Positions 43,585 to 53,031 of a DNA stretch of 64,000 nucleotides are shown in pieces (position 1 is the first letter of the stretch; each line of letters starts with the position of its first letter). The notes beneath the pieces were generated by a model. The model had not been told where the DNA came from. It made no database searches and saw only the letters and a program-made list of their open reading frames with translations. Made by a program: the position numbers and the translations under genes. The DNA comes from Lachnospiraceae bacterium. GTDB lineage: Bacteria > Bacillota > Clostridia > Lachnospirales > Lachnospiraceae. The stretch spans positions 102,119-166,118 of the forward strand of contig JAFZUW010000070.1 in NCBI GenBank assembly GCA_017618195.1, in the 5' to 3' direction.

Positions 43585-44754
43585 CTAATTCATCATTCCG
43601 CCGATCATTCCGCCGAGACTTGCAACAAGATCCTTGAAATCACGAAGTCTGGTGATGTCGCTCGGAGCGGAGATGCTCGATACGTCTTCAGAAATGCGAA
43701 CGGAGTAGTCAATCTTAACTTCCTTGTTGTTCTCCTTCAGAACCGCATTACCCTTGATCTTATAGCCCGCATCGGTAACCTTTACGTTAAATTCAAGCTG
43801 CTGATCCTTAACCTGCTCATCGGTAATCTGCTCTGCAGTCTTACGAAGTTCGGTAACAGCCTCCGCAAGCTCGGACTTCAGAGCATCGGTATTGCCGAGT
43901 TTCTCATCTACAGCGCCTGCAAGGGCTGCGTTAAGATCCTGCGCCTTAATCTGCTCGATCAAAGCGTCAACCTGTGCCTGCTCAATGCCGATCGCACCTG
44001 CAAGGATGTTGATGTCCTCTCCGTAGTAGTCGAGGAGCTTCTTAACATATGCGTTAAGGTCGATTTTCTTAAGATCCTCCGTGTTAACAGCTTTGGTAAG
44101 CTCAGGAGTCTTCTTCTCGATATAATCCGCGGTTGCGCCGATGAACGTCTTGTAAGACTGAGCGTTCGTAAACTTAACGGTGAAATCGCCGTCCTCGCCT
44201 TTCACTTCCGCATCTTTAAGAGCTGCTCTCAGGAAATCGCCGGTACCGGAAACAGTAGTGTTAACGGTATCGAATGCTGCGGCAGTATCAAGATCATCCG
44301 GAAGCGGGATTGCGAAATATCCGAGCTTCATGTCTGCGAACATTTCGGAGATTCCCTCGCCCGCAATCATATCGGCCGCTTTCAGGATAGCGCCGAGGTT
44401 GATGTAAGCCATCTTGTCCTTAACGATCAGAATGTCATCAGCGGAAACGCTGAATTTCTGGTCCTTGGTATTTACGTCAGCGGCAATACCGAGTTTGAAA
44501 TTGCCTTTGCCGTCACATACCGCGTTGATGGTACCCTTAATGATTCCGTCCTCGCCTGCATCGGCGTCAATGGTAAGGATCACGGTACCCTTCTTGAATT
44601 CCTGCATTGCGTCTACGACATCGTAAACGGTCTCGTAGGATTTTGCGGATTTCTTCTTGCCCTTCTTCTCGTCATCGTCTTTATCGCCGCAAGCCGTAAG
44701 GCAGCTCAAACCGAGAACAAGAATCATGAGCAGTGCTATCATTCTTTTCTTCAT
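43585..44754 (-). CDS. Lipoprotein of unknown function
   Basis: 389 residues with a lipobox (LGLSCLTAC, Cys22) after a hydrophobic signal, then an acidic/Lys-rich linker. The mature domain has repeated beta-strand patterns typical of LolA/DUF-type lipoproteins of Clostridia and ends in a Gly/Met-rich tail (LGGMIGGMMN). It has its own promoter. No enzyme motif is seen; a structural or sensing role at the membrane is likely. Confidence 0.8.
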   Translation of the reverse strand: MKKRMIALLMILVLGLSCLTACGDKDDDEKKGKKKSAKSYETVYDVVDAMQEFKKGTVILTIDADAGEDGIIKGTINAVCDGKGNFKLGIAADVNTKDQKFSVSADDILIVKDKMAYINLGAILKAADMIAGEGISEMFADMKLGYFAIPLPDDLDTAAAFDTVNTTVSGTGDFLRAALKDAEVKGEDGDFTVKFTNAQSYKTFIGATADYIEKKTPELTKAVNTEDLKKIDLNAYVKKLLDYYGEDINILAGAIGIEQAQVDALIEQIKAQDLNAALAGAVDEKLGNTDALKSELAEAVTELRKTAEQITDEQVKDQQLEFNVKVTDAGYKIKGNAVLKENNKEVKIDYSVRISEDVSSISAPSDITRLRDFKDLVASLGGMIGGMMN

Positions 44755-44814
44755 AGTTTTCCATCCTTCCTTTCTTACAAGAGAAAAAACATACAGTTGT
44801 TAAACCACATTTAC

Positions 44815-44843
44815 ATTATACATCTATACGCAGGAAAATGCAA
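44815..44843 (-). promoter_or_regulatory. Promoter of the lipoprotein gene
   Basis: On the minus strand TTGCAT (44838-44843) and TATAAT (44815-44820) with a 17-base spacer, about 60 bases before the start. Confidence 0.78.
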
Positions 44844-44886
44844 GATGCTGAATGTGATTTTTCTGTGACAGTGTTTCAACGAGGGC

Positions 44887-46737
44887 TTAATCCAGCTGAA
44901 TATCGGAAATCAGCGGCTGCTCGGGAACGATTCCGAACAGTGCCTCGAACTCTTCCTTCGTGATTCTTTCTTTCTCCAAAAGAAGATTTGCGCAGGCATT
45001 CAGCACCGGAAGATTCTCTTTGATCAGGCGCTCCGCCTCTTTGTAGCAGCCGTCGATGATACGGCGTACTTCCTCATCGATCGTATTGGCCACATTCTCG
45101 CTGTAGCTTCTCGGATGCGCCAGATCACGTCCGATGAATACTTCCTCATCGTCCATGTCGTAGTTCACCGTTCCGAGGAGTTCGGAGAAACCGTACTTGG
45201 TGATCATTGCTCTCGCGGTCGAGGTAGCGGACTTGATGTCCATGCTCGCACCGGTCGTAATGTCGTCAAATACAAGGCTTTCCGCCACGCGTCCGCCGAG
45301 ATCGACGATAATCTGCTGAAGCATCTTACCCTTCGTCAGGAACATTTCATCCCGCTCCGGAAGCGGCATCGTATAACCTGCCGCACCGTTACCCGTCGGG
45401 ATAATGGATACATTATACACCGGCCCCACATCCGGCAATACGTGGAAGAGAATTGCATGACCCGCTTCGTGGAATGCCGTAATCCGGCGCTCCTTTTCGG
45501 ATACCACGCGGCTTCTCTTCTCTGTGCCGACGCCGACACGGATCAGAGACTTCTTCACATCTTCCTCGTTCAGGAAAGCCCTGTCTTCCTTGGCTGCGCT
45601 GATGGCCGCCTCGTTCATCAGGTTCTCGAGATCGGCACCGGTAAATCCGGCCGTGATCTGTGCGAGATGATCAAGGTTAACATCCTCCGAGAGAGGCTTG
45701 TTGGCCGAATGCACCTTCAGGATTTCAAGTCTTCCCTTAACGTCCGGGCGCCCGATCACAACCTTACGGTCGAAACGGCCCGGTCTTAAGATTGCGGGAT
45801 CGAGGATGTCCACACGGTTAGTTGCCGCAAGGACGATGATCCCTTCATTTATCGTGAAGCCGTCCATCTCCACCAGGAGCTGGTTCAGCGTCTGCTCACG
45901 TTCATCATGGCCGCCGCCGAGACCGGAGCCTCGTTTTCTTGCGACCGCGTCGATCTCGTCGACAAATACGATACAGGGGCAGTTCTTCTTCGCCTGATCG
46001 AACAGGTCACGCACACGGGATGCGCCGACACCGACGAACATTTCCACGAAGTCGGAACCGGAAATGGAGAAGAACGGAACGCCCGCTTCGCCGGCAACTG
46101 CCTTCGCAAGAAGCGTTTTACCGGTACCGGGAGGTCCCTCCATCAGGATTCCTTTCGGAATTCTCGCGCCTACTCTTAAATACTTCTTCGGATTCGCAAG
46201 GAAGTCGACAACTTCGCGCATCTCTTCCTTTTCCTCATGAAGTCCCGCTACTTTGCTGAAATTGATTCCCATCTGGCCGGGCATCGTAATCTCCGCACGG
46301 CTCTTTCCGAAGTTCATGAGCTGGGAATTGCCGCCTCCGAGCGCATGGGTCAGAGACAGATAAAACATTACGACGATCAGTCCGAGGATCAAAAACGGAA
46401 ATACATTGGTCCAGAACCAGTGCGGCTTGTTGATATCCGATACGCCGTACGGTATTCCCGCCGCTTCCGCTTCCGCGATGATCCGATTCACATCGGTCGT
46501 ATAAAAGCGTTTCTCCGATCCGTCCTTCAGCTGAACGTAGATGGTTCCGGACGGAACTTCCTCATTCTGAACGATTTCAATGCTGTCGATATCTCCTTTC
46601 TCGATACTTCCGATGAACGAATCATGGGTATACTCCATGTTCTTTCTCGAAAGGATCGAGGAATAGATTAGGGAGAAGATCAATACACCCAGGAGGAGCA
46701 GATAAAAAATCGCTCCGCCTCCTCTTCTTTTCTTCAA
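44887..46737 (-). CDS. ftsH: ATP-dependent zinc metalloprotease FtsH
   Basis: 616 residues: two N-terminal membrane helices around a short external domain, an AAA+ domain with GPPGTGKT and IVFVDEIDA, second region of homology around ILRPGRFDR, and the metalloprotease motif HEAGH with a later Asp-containing zinc ligand. It degrades membrane and regulatory proteins as a hexamer. It is downstream of hpt, the usual order in Firmicutes. Confidence 0.97.
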   Translation of the reverse strand: MKKRRGGGAIFYLLLLGVLIFSLIYSSILSRKNMEYTHDSFIGSIEKGDIDSIEIVQNEEVPSGTIYVQLKDGSEKRFYTTDVNRIIAEAEAAGIPYGVSDINKPHWFWTNVFPFLILGLIVVMFYLSLTHALGGGNSQLMNFGKSRAEITMPGQMGINFSKVAGLHEEKEEMREVVDFLANPKKYLRVGARIPKGILMEGPPGTGKTLLAKAVAGEAGVPFFSISGSDFVEMFVGVGASRVRDLFDQAKKNCPCIVFVDEIDAVARKRGSGLGGGHDEREQTLNQLLVEMDGFTINEGIIVLAATNRVDILDPAILRPGRFDRKVVIGRPDVKGRLEILKVHSANKPLSEDVNLDHLAQITAGFTGADLENLMNEAAISAAKEDRAFLNEEDVKKSLIRVGVGTEKRSRVVSEKERRITAFHEAGHAILFHVLPDVGPVYNVSIIPTGNGAAGYTMPLPERDEMFLTKGKMLQQIIVDLGGRVAESLVFDDITTGASMDIKSATSTARAMITKYGFSELLGTVNYDMDDEEVFIGRDLAHPRSYSENVANTIDEEVRRIIDGCYKEAERLIKENLPVLNACANLLLEKERITKEEFEALFGIVPEQPLISDIQLD

Positions 46738-46773
46738 CGTGTTTTACCTCATGCTGCCCAGGCAGCCCTTTCT

Positions 46774-47298
46774 TCAATCATCAAAATGCAGCACACCGAT
46801 ATAAGGCAGCGCACGATACCGCTGCGCATAATCCAAACCGTAACCTACGACAAACTCGTCCGGGATCTCAAATCCCACATAATCAACGGGAACCTGAACC
46901 ACTCTGCGGTCCGGCTTGTCAAGAAGCGTACAAAGCGCAAGCGAAGCCGGCTGGCGGCTCTTTAACATCTCTAACAGGAAGGACAGCGTATGTCCGGAAT
47001 CAATAATGTCCTCGACAACCAAAACGTCCTGTTCCCGGATGCTCTCGTCCAGATCCTTCACGATCCGCACGCGTCCGCTCGACTCCATCTCGTCGCCGTA
47101 GCTGGAAACCGACATAAAATCAAGTTTTACGGGCAGGTCGATCCGCTTGGCAAGCTCCGTCGTGAAGAAGACGCTTCCCTTCAGAATGCAGATCAGCTTC
47201 AGCTCCCGTCCTGCATAATCCTGCGTAATCTGTGCCGCGATCTCGCGAATCCGCGCAGTCACTCTTTCTTCCGGTATTAAAACACTTACAGTCTCCAT
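46774..47298 (-). CDS. hpt: Hypoxanthine phosphoribosyltransferase
   Basis: 174 residues with the PRPP loop VLVVEDIIDSGHTL and the N-terminal LKGSVFF metal loop. It salvages hypoxanthine and guanine to IMP and GMP. Start at 47298 (METVSVL) follows GAAAGGAAGGTATT. It lies between tilS and ftsH as in other Firmicutes. Confidence 0.95.
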   Translation of the reverse strand: METVSVLIPEERVTARIREIAAQITQDYAGRELKLICILKGSVFFTTELAKRIDLPVKLDFMSVSSYGDEMESSGRVRIVKDLDESIREQDVLVVEDIIDSGHTLSFLLEMLKSRQPASLALCTLLDKPDRRVVQVPVDYVGFEIPDEFVVGYGLDYAQRYRALPYIGVLHFDD

Positions 47299-47324
47299 AA
47301 TACCTTCCTTTCTCGTCTGCACCG

Positions 47325-48689
47325 CTACCTGACCTCCAAAACCAGAACCCTCTCGGTCCGGTCCGTAACATAATAACGTTCGGTCCCCCGCAGTCCCGGG
47401 ATCCACAACACTTCGGAGCCGTTCGCAACCACAAGCATACGGTCCCTTTCCTCCCGCGGGATCTTCGTTCCGACGTAAAACTCACGAAGAAGTTTCGTGC
47501 CGCCCTCTTTATTCACGAAGAAAAAGTCGCCTTTTCTCCGCGTACGCAGTATCGGAACGCAATTAATCATATCATAATCAAGGCATTTTATCCACTTATT
47601 TTTTTCTACGGGACCGCCCGGAATATGTGCCCGGAGCGTTACCGAGAGAACCTTCCCGTTTCCGAGCGGATATTCGCCCGGAACAAGCGGAATTTCCTCA
47701 TCCGTTCCTTCGCTCCCGTCCTTCCTCCGGATACCTTCGTACGTCTTCACAAGAATCAGTCCGTAAGGCAGGCTGAGTTCCTTTGAAACCGGTCCGGAAA
47801 GCAGCCGGTCCGCTGCTTTCGCATGCAGTTCCGTAAAGTCCTTTTCGCGGCCGGTAAGTTCCTTCATGTACCGAAGAAGCACTTCGGTTCTTACGATTGC
47901 GGGAACTCCCGTGAGCGCTTCCGTAAGAAGCGTCCCGTCACGGAAGGCCCGCTCATATGCGCGGTCCGTTTCCGTCCCGAGCAGTTCTGAAAGCGCTTCG
48001 GCCTGCGCGGCAAATGCGGCGATGTGTTCGGCCGCACCCGCATTTATCTCTTTAAGCATCGGCATGACGCCGTTCCGGATCCGGTTCCTGCTGAAGGAAT
48101 CGTCCGCGTTGCTGGCATCGTTCCGGTACCCGTACCCGCGTGCACCGAGCTCCGTGATAATCTCTTCACGGCCGAACGGAAGAAGCGGACGGATCAGTTT
48201 TACGTCTTTTTGTTCAAACGGGCAGCTGACGGCGGGAATTCCCGCAAGCCCCCGGATCCCTGAACCGCGGATCAGCCGGAACAGAACCGTCTCCGCATTG
48301 TCGTCGCGGTGATGTGCAACGGCAACCGCACACGCTCCGGTCTCCAGCGCCGTTTCATATAATCTCCGGTAGCGGACAAGCCTTCCGGCTTCTTCGAGCC
48401 CGGTGCCCATCTCCTTTGCCGCTTTCGGAACGTCCTCATGAAATATATGACATGCTGCGCCGAGCCGCTTGCACAGCTCTTTAACGAACGTCTCGTCCCC
48501 GTCCGCCTCTTCGCCGCGGATGCCGTGGTTGACGTGCACCGCGTGAAGCGGAAACCCGTACTGCGCGGAAAGCTCAGACAAAACAAGAAGCAGACATACC
48601 GAGTCCGCTCCTCCGGAAATCCCGGCAACGATTCCGCCGCCGGAAAGCATATCCTGTTCCCGCAGGAACTTTTCCACATTTTGCTTCAT
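47325..48689 (-). CDS. tilS: tRNA(Ile)-lysidine synthetase
   Basis: 454 residues of the PP-loop family with SGGADS (25-30) and AVHVNHGIRG. It converts the wobble cytidine of isoleucine tRNA to lysidine. The start at 48689 (MKQNVEKF) puts SGGADS at the usual distance; upstream in-frame codons lack a better ribosome site. The C-terminal region is that of TilS, with a GTKLLREF segment. Confidence 0.93.
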   Translation of the reverse strand: MKQNVEKFLREQDMLSGGGIVAGISGGADSVCLLLVLSELSAQYGFPLHAVHVNHGIRGEEADGDETFVKELCKRLGAACHIFHEDVPKAAKEMGTGLEEAGRLVRYRRLYETALETGACAVAVAHHRDDNAETVLFRLIRGSGIRGLAGIPAVSCPFEQKDVKLIRPLLPFGREEIITELGARGYGYRNDASNADDSFSRNRIRNGVMPMLKEINAGAAEHIAAFAAQAEALSELLGTETDRAYERAFRDGTLLTEALTGVPAIVRTEVLLRYMKELTGREKDFTELHAKAADRLLSGPVSKELSLPYGLILVKTYEGIRRKDGSEGTDEEIPLVPGEYPLGNGKVLSVTLRAHIPGGPVEKNKWIKCLDYDMINCVPILRTRRKGDFFFVNKEGGTKLLREFYVGTKIPREERDRMLVVANGSEVLWIPGLRGTERYYVTDRTERVLVLEVR

Positions 48690-48770
48690 TGCCGTTCCGT
48701 GTACCGCAGGCATGGGGAACGCCGGTAGCGTGCCTGCGCGTTACCGACGGGACCGGCCGTACCGGCCCGA

Positions 48771-49130
48771 TTATTTACCGCCTCCCGGAGTCGGCAGCTC
48801 ATCGCCCTTCGGCGGAAGCTCCGTTACCGGTTTGAAAATGATCTCGTCCGGATATACCAGCCCGAGAACGTCTCTGGCTATTTCTTCAATGTAACTCTTC
48901 GTTTCAATATAAGCACGGTAATCCGCGATTTCCGCGGTCCGTTTGTGTTCCTCTTCAATCAAACGCTCCAGCCGCGCCTTTTCGGCCTTTTTCTTCGAAA
49001 GCGTTTCATCCGCCTTCTTATACGAATAATGCAATGCCGTAGCCGCTATGACCAGTGCGGCAAATGCAACGGCAAATATCACCAGGCGCTTCCGGAGGTT
49101 TCCGACCGATACAAGTCTTCCTCTGCTCAC
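48771..49130 (-). CDS. divIC: DivIC/FtsB-family septum protein
   Basis: 119 residues with one membrane helix (about 15-35), a coiled coil (about 35-72) and the short DVLGLVYPDEIIF strand typical of DivIC. It helps assemble the divisome with FtsL and DivIB. It lies between rqcP and tilS, as in many Clostridia, but without yabP, yabQ or spoIIE in between. Confidence 0.9.
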   Translation of the reverse strand: MSRGRLVSVGNLRKRLVIFAVAFAALVIAATALHYSYKKADETLSKKKAEKARLERLIEEEHKRTAEIADYRAYIETKSYIEEIARDVLGLVYPDEIIFKPVTELPPKGDELPTPGGGK

Positions 49131-49169
49131 AGAATCCTCTCCTTTGAAGCCGCAAAGCGGCTTTCCGCG

Positions 49170-49409
49170 TTATACGTACCGGAACATGTCCTTTGCTTCT
49201 TCCTTCTTGGTCGTTTCAACAATCTCGGTAACCTCCACCTTTACCTGGCGGTTGCCGAATCCGATCTCGATTACGTCCCCCACTTTAACCTCGACCGAGG
49301 CCTTCGCCGGCTTCCCGTTCACGCTTACACGTCCCGCATCGCATGCCTCATTGGCAACGGTACGCCGCTTGATCAGGCGGGAAACCTTTAAATATTTGTC
49401 TAATCTCAT
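49170..49409 (-). CDS. rqcP: RqcP/YabO S4-domain protein
   Basis: 79 residues beginning MRLDKYLKVSRLIKRRTVAN, the S4 RNA-binding start, with GRVSVNGKPAK. RqcP (YabO) binds stalled large subunits in ribosome quality control with RqcH. Start at 49409 follows GGGAGG. Its partner MutS2 is encoded near 26 kb. Confidence 0.93.
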   Translation of the reverse strand: MRLDKYLKVSRLIKRRTVANEACDAGRVSVNGKPAKASVEVKVGDVIEIGFGNRQVKVEVTEIVETTKKEEAKDMFRYV

Positions 49410-49497
49410 AATTCCTCCCGATGCCGGCACGGAGCCGCGCACCCGTCTTCCGTTCCGCGCAGGACGGGAATATGCACCCGCATATTCCCCGCGCATG

Positions 49498-49533
49498 AAA
49501 AAAAGCTGCCCGGCGCAAGCCGAACAGCCTTTA
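49498..49533 (-). terminator. Intrinsic terminator after hup
   Basis: AAAGGCTGTTCGGC and GCCGGGCAGCTTT pair imperfectly around a short loop, with TTTTTTT following on the minus strand. It ends the hup transcript. Confidence 0.85.
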
Positions 49534-49547
49534 TTGCAATCCTCGGA

Positions 49548-49823
49548 TTACTTATTGACAGCTGCCTTAAGGCCTTTGCCTGCCTTGAACTTAGGCTGCT
49601 TGGAAGCTGCAATCTTAATGGTCTTGCCGTTAAGCGGGTTGCGGCCGCTTCTTGCAGGTCTTGCGGAAACCTCGAAGGTACCGAAGCCGACAAGTGCAAC
49701 GTTACCACCAGCTGCAAGCTCATCAACAACAACGTTCTGGAAAGCATCAACCATCTTCTTTGCTGCGTCCTTTGTTACGCCTGCCTTAGCAGCGATAGCA
49801 GCAACCAATTCTGACTTATTCAT
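49548..49823 (-). CDS. hup: HU-family DNA-binding protein
   Basis: 91 residues, full-length for HU: AELVAAIAAKAGVTKDAA-like N terminus and the DNA-binding arm GRNPLNGKTIKIAASKQPKF. It compacts and bends chromosomal DNA. It has a strong AGGAGG site, its own promoter and terminator; the encoding is typical of high expression. Confidence 0.96.
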   Translation of the reverse strand: MNKSELVAAIAAKAGVTKDAAKKMVDAFQNVVVDELAAGGNVALVGFGTFEVSARPARSGRNPLNGKTIKIAASKQPKFKAGKGLKAAVNK

Positions 49824-49871
49824 AACTCATGTCCTCCTAACAGTATTGTCTGGTGTAGAACCCCTACGAAA

Positions 49872-49890
49872 GGTGCTTTAAATAAGCACT
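49872..49890 (-). promoter_or_regulatory. Small hairpin in the hup leader
   Basis: GTGCTT-ATTTA-AAGCAC on the minus strand between promoter and start, a six-pair stem. A stability or translational role is inferred. Confidence 0.4.
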
Positions 49891-49902
49891 TCCGCTAATA
49901 TT

Positions 49903-49931
49903 GTTATAAACGGAAACAAAAGGCTTGTCAA
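49903..49931 (-). promoter_or_regulatory. Promoter of hup
   Basis: On the minus strand TTGACA (49926-49931) and TATAAC (49903-49908) with a 17-base spacer. The rest of the gap 49932-50082 shows no gene. Confidence 0.78.
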
Positions 49932-50082
49932 GTAAAAATAGCGATTTCGGGCATTTTCCAACCACAAGATATAGAAAAATCACACATTTTTCATCTTTTT
50001 GGCTCCACGCCTTAATTTTTTGCGGGAAAATGACGGAAAATCCTATATTTCCGCTGTCTCGGAAGGCCCGCCGCGCCTATGC

Positions 50083-50859
50083 TCAGCTGCGTTCGATCTT
50101 CTTCTTTTGGAACTTCGCAAGGAAACGGATCACGAACTTTCTCGGAAGAAGGCGCGTGAAGAACAGCGACGCCCGAATAGATCCGTTCGGAACGATCAGC
50201 GTCTTGCCCTTTTCCATCTTCTTTACGGCATATTCCACGCATTCTTTCGCGGTAATGCCCTTATCCCACTGCGAGCCGCCCGCGACCTCGGTAAACTCGG
50301 TGTAAACCGGTCCCGGGCAGAGCGCGCCGACATAAACCTTGCTGCCCTGATCCTTAAGCTCAGCCGCAAGTCCCTGCGTGAAGCTTGCGACATACGCCTT
50401 CGTTGCGTAATACGTATTGAGATACGGTCCGGCCGGAAGAAGTCCCGCGCTCGAAGCGACATTCAATACCGCTCCGTTTCCGATCTCAACCAGTCTCGGC
50501 AGAAACTTCTTTGTAAGAATGTGAACCGCGCGGATGTTGAGGTCGATCATATTGAGCTCGTCCGAAAGCGCAAGCTCCGTCTCCGCGCCGAGCAGCCCGT
50601 AGCCCGCGCAGTTGATCAGTACGTCTACCTTCTGATCCTTCGCGATCTCGGCGATGCGGTTTACCTCGTCCTCCTTCGAAAGGTCCGCGGGAAGCACCTC
50701 ACACGGAGTTCCGAGCTCCGCGGCAAGCGCATGCAGACGGTCCGACCGTCTCGCAACCAGTATCAGGCTGCATCCTTTCGCGGCAAATGCCTTCGCGAAT
50801 TCCGTTCCGATCCCGGAACTGGCTCCGGTGATCAATACCATTTTATTACTGAAATCCAT
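50083..50859 (-). CDS. Short-chain dehydrogenase/reductase
   Basis: 258 residues with TGASSGIG at the nucleotide loop, NCAGYGLLG and the catalytic YYATKAY. The family reduces or oxidises alcohols and ketones with NAD(P). The subgroup resembles the DltE/YqjQ type of unknown substrate. It follows the E2-like gene with a 60-base gap. Confidence 0.88.
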   Translation of the reverse strand: MDFSNKMVLITGASSGIGTEFAKAFAAKGCSLILVARRSDRLHALAAELGTPCEVLPADLSKEDEVNRIAEIAKDQKVDVLINCAGYGLLGAETELALSDELNMIDLNIRAVHILTKKFLPRLVEIGNGAVLNVASSAGLLPAGPYLNTYYATKAYVASFTQGLAAELKDQGSKVYVGALCPGPVYTEFTEVAGGSQWDKGITAKECVEYAVKKMEKGKTLIVPNGSIRASLFFTRLLPRKFVIRFLAKFQKKKIERS

Positions 50860-50919
50860 TACTTATCCTTTCTTAACCCCTTCAATCCGATCAAATCCGG
50901 TCAGTCCGGCCGGATTCCA

Positions 50920-51846
50920 TCAGCCCTTCTTTACACGGTCAATCACGTCAAATTCAATCTTTTCGGGCGGGTTCATCAAGTCTTCCGGATGCGTCAGATA
51001 ATAGCGGATCCGGCGGAATGCAAGCGCATACAGGTAACCGTCCGTGGCGCGTTCGTCCACGACAAACTGCAGCTTGATGCGCACGCCGCGCTTCTTCTCG
51101 CCCTTCTCGTTCAGCTCGAAATACGTTTCCTTGCGTCCGATCGCACCGAAGATCGAAACCGTACCGAATTCATAAATGTGATGGAATACCGCGTCCATTC
51201 CGATCGATCCCATATTCGTAATGAAAAAGCTCGAATGGAACGGGCTCACCTTGTGCAGGCTCTTCGGCATGATGCCGTGCTTGTCGGTCTTGCGGAGAAA
51301 CCACATCGCAAGCTTCAGCATCCAGGCGGGAAGCGATCCCATGATAAATTCCGCCTTATCGAACTTCGTCTTGTTCTGATCCTCGGCCACGCTGCTGACC
51401 GTCGTATCAATCTGGTTCGTCTCTTCATCAATCCTGCGAACCACGTCTGAAAGCGTATCCTCAAGCTGGAACCGCGGCATGATCATGCTCCGCTCGCTGT
51501 CCCTGCGCATGCCCTTCATGACAACCATGGAACCCTTGATCTCATTACGGGAATACACCTTGCTGTTAACCACGAAACGGTTCAGCTCGGGCACCTCCGC
51601 AAACGTTCTCACGATAGCGGCAAATACGACGTGATAAAGCGTCAGATCCGGAAACTCTCCCTTCCGCTTTTCACGGATAAACGCCTCAAGATCAGTAATA
51701 TCGATCTTGTCCTCAAACAACACCCACGCATCGTACCGGTGCGGCATGAAATAAGGCTCCATGCGCGTCATCGGATCAAGGTTGCGTACTAAGAAACCGT
51801 CATACCGGTCTCCCCATCTTCTCTTTCTTCCCTCATGCGGAACCAT
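50920..51846 (-). CDS. E2-like acyltransferase-fold protein, catalytic His replaced
   Basis: 308 residues related to the catalytic domain of 2-oxoacid dehydrogenase E2 and chloramphenicol acetyltransferases (SSFFITNMGSIGMDAVFHH and TVSIFGAIGRKE). The active-site motif HRxxDG reads DERATDG near residue 275, so the His is replaced by Glu. No lipoyl domain is present. It may be an inactive or altered acyltransferase. Start at 51846 follows AGGAGG. Confidence 0.75.
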   Translation of the reverse strand: MVPHEGRKRRWGDRYDGFLVRNLDPMTRMEPYFMPHRYDAWVLFEDKIDITDLEAFIREKRKGEFPDLTLYHVVFAAIVRTFAEVPELNRFVVNSKVYSRNEIKGSMVVMKGMRRDSERSMIMPRFQLEDTLSDVVRRIDEETNQIDTTVSSVAEDQNKTKFDKAEFIMGSLPAWMLKLAMWFLRKTDKHGIMPKSLHKVSPFHSSFFITNMGSIGMDAVFHHIYEFGTVSIFGAIGRKETYFELNEKGEKKRGVRIKLQFVVDERATDGYLYALAFRRIRYYLTHPEDLMNPPEKIEFDVIDRVKKG

Positions 51847-51980
51847 CCCCTGTTCCTCCTTCAGAATAATACAAAGAACCATAGTTTATCATATCAAAAC
51901 GGAAGGGATGTTGCAATCTTTTTCTCAATTCCGGTTTATCTTCGCCCTGTGAATTCCGTCTGTATTTTTTGTGTTTTTGT

Positions 51981-52009
51981 TTGACTATTTGCAGCGGGCA
52001 CGATAGAAT
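51981..52009 (+). promoter_or_regulatory. Promoter of the 52041 lipoprotein gene
   Basis: TTGACT (51981-51986) and TAGAAT (52004-52009) with a 17-base spacer, 31 bases before the start. Confidence 0.75.
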
Positions 52010-52040
52010 TGCTATTAGAGAACGGTATCGGGAGGGATTT

Positions 52041-52979
52041 ATGGTGAAACGCGTAATCACATTTTTGAGCTTCGTGCTTTTTGCTGCGGCTTTTCTGTGC
52101 GCCTGCCGGTACGGTTCCGAGGATACCGAGATCACATTTTCCGGTGATAAGGTAACGGTCAAAGGCGCCGAAGCGAAAAGCGTGATCGTCACGGATTCCT
52201 CCGTTACCATAACCCGCTCCGGAACGTATCAGCTTTCCGGCACGGGCAAGATGCAGGTGATCGTCGATACGGAAGGCGGCAAAGCCGTTTATCTGAATCT
52301 GAACGGCGTAAACCTTACCTGCGACAGCTCTTCGCCGGTCTGGATCAAAAACGCGCCGCTTGTATGCATTAACCTGAAAGCCGAATCACAGAACACGATC
52401 ACGGACCGCCATCTTTACACGCCTCCCGAAGAGGATGCCGAAGAGCAATCCGGTGAGCAGACGGCGGAAGACATTCCGAGCGCCGCGATCTATTCGCGCG
52501 CGCCGCTTCTTATCGACGGCGAGGGAAAGCTTACCGTCAATGCGCAGTCGTATAACGGCATCAGCACAAGCGATACGTTTACAATGAAAAGCGGCAATCT
52601 TTCGATTACCGCCGAACATCATGGTATAAAAGGCCGCGACTATGTCGTGATTTCAGGGGGGACCCTGAACGTCAAATGCGAAGGAGACGGCATTAAATCG
52701 ACCAACACCGAGAAAGCAAGCCTCGGATATGTCAACATCACCGGCGGCATGATCATCCTCAATGCCGATGACGAAGGCATCTATGCGCCCAGCTCCGTTT
52801 CCGCCTCCGGCGCAACAATCATGATCAAATCCAAAAAGACATCCTTCCTGACGCTCGGAAAGCTGTATCTGTCCGGCTGCAGCATCGATATCAATACCGA
52901 CAAGCCGCCGTTCTCCGCAGCGCAATCCGACATCCGGAACAATCTCATTACCGTCAACGGTCAGCCTTACACGCCGTAA
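52041..52979 (+). CDS. Lipoprotein with a DUF4353-like beta-helix domain
   Basis: 312 residues with a signal and lipobox (FAAAFLCAC, Cys21). The mature part consists of repeated short strands (INLKAES, GIKGRDYVVISGGTLNV, DDEGIYAPSSVS) resembling the carbohydrate-binding beta-helix family exemplified by Cthe_2159, which binds acidic or cellulosic polysaccharides. Start at 52041 follows GGGAGGG. Surface polysaccharide binding is likely. Its 3' end is imperfectly repeated downstream. Confidence 0.82.
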   Translation: MVKRVITFLSFVLFAAAFLCACRYGSEDTEITFSGDKVTVKGAEAKSVIVTDSSVTITRSGTYQLSGTGKMQVIVDTEGGKAVYLNLNGVNLTCDSSSPVWIKNAPLVCINLKAESQNTITDRHLYTPPEEDAEEQSGEQTAEDIPSAAIYSRAPLLIDGEGKLTVNAQSYNGISTSDTFTMKSGNLSITAEHHGIKGRDYVVISGGTLNVKCEGDGIKSTNTEKASLGYVNITGGMIILNADDEGIYAPSSVSASGATIMIKSKKTSFLTLGKLYLSGCSIDINTDKPPFSAAQSDIRNNLITVNGQPYTP

Positions 52980-53031
52980 GGCATTCTTTCGTGTGCCGTC
53001 AATGCTCGGCCTTACACGACGTAAGGTATCC
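52951..53031. repeat. Imperfect direct repeat at the 3' end of the 52041 gene
   Basis: Bases 52951-52986 and 52996-53031 align without gaps at an offset of 45, with 30 of 36 identical. The first copy holds the stop TAA; the second keeps the aligned TAA and supplies the C-terminal codons of the convergent gene. Confidence 0.75.

Noticed and set aside
49999-51450. A 483-codon plus-strand open frame
   Set aside because: It is antisense to the SDR and E2-like genes and has no ribosome site.
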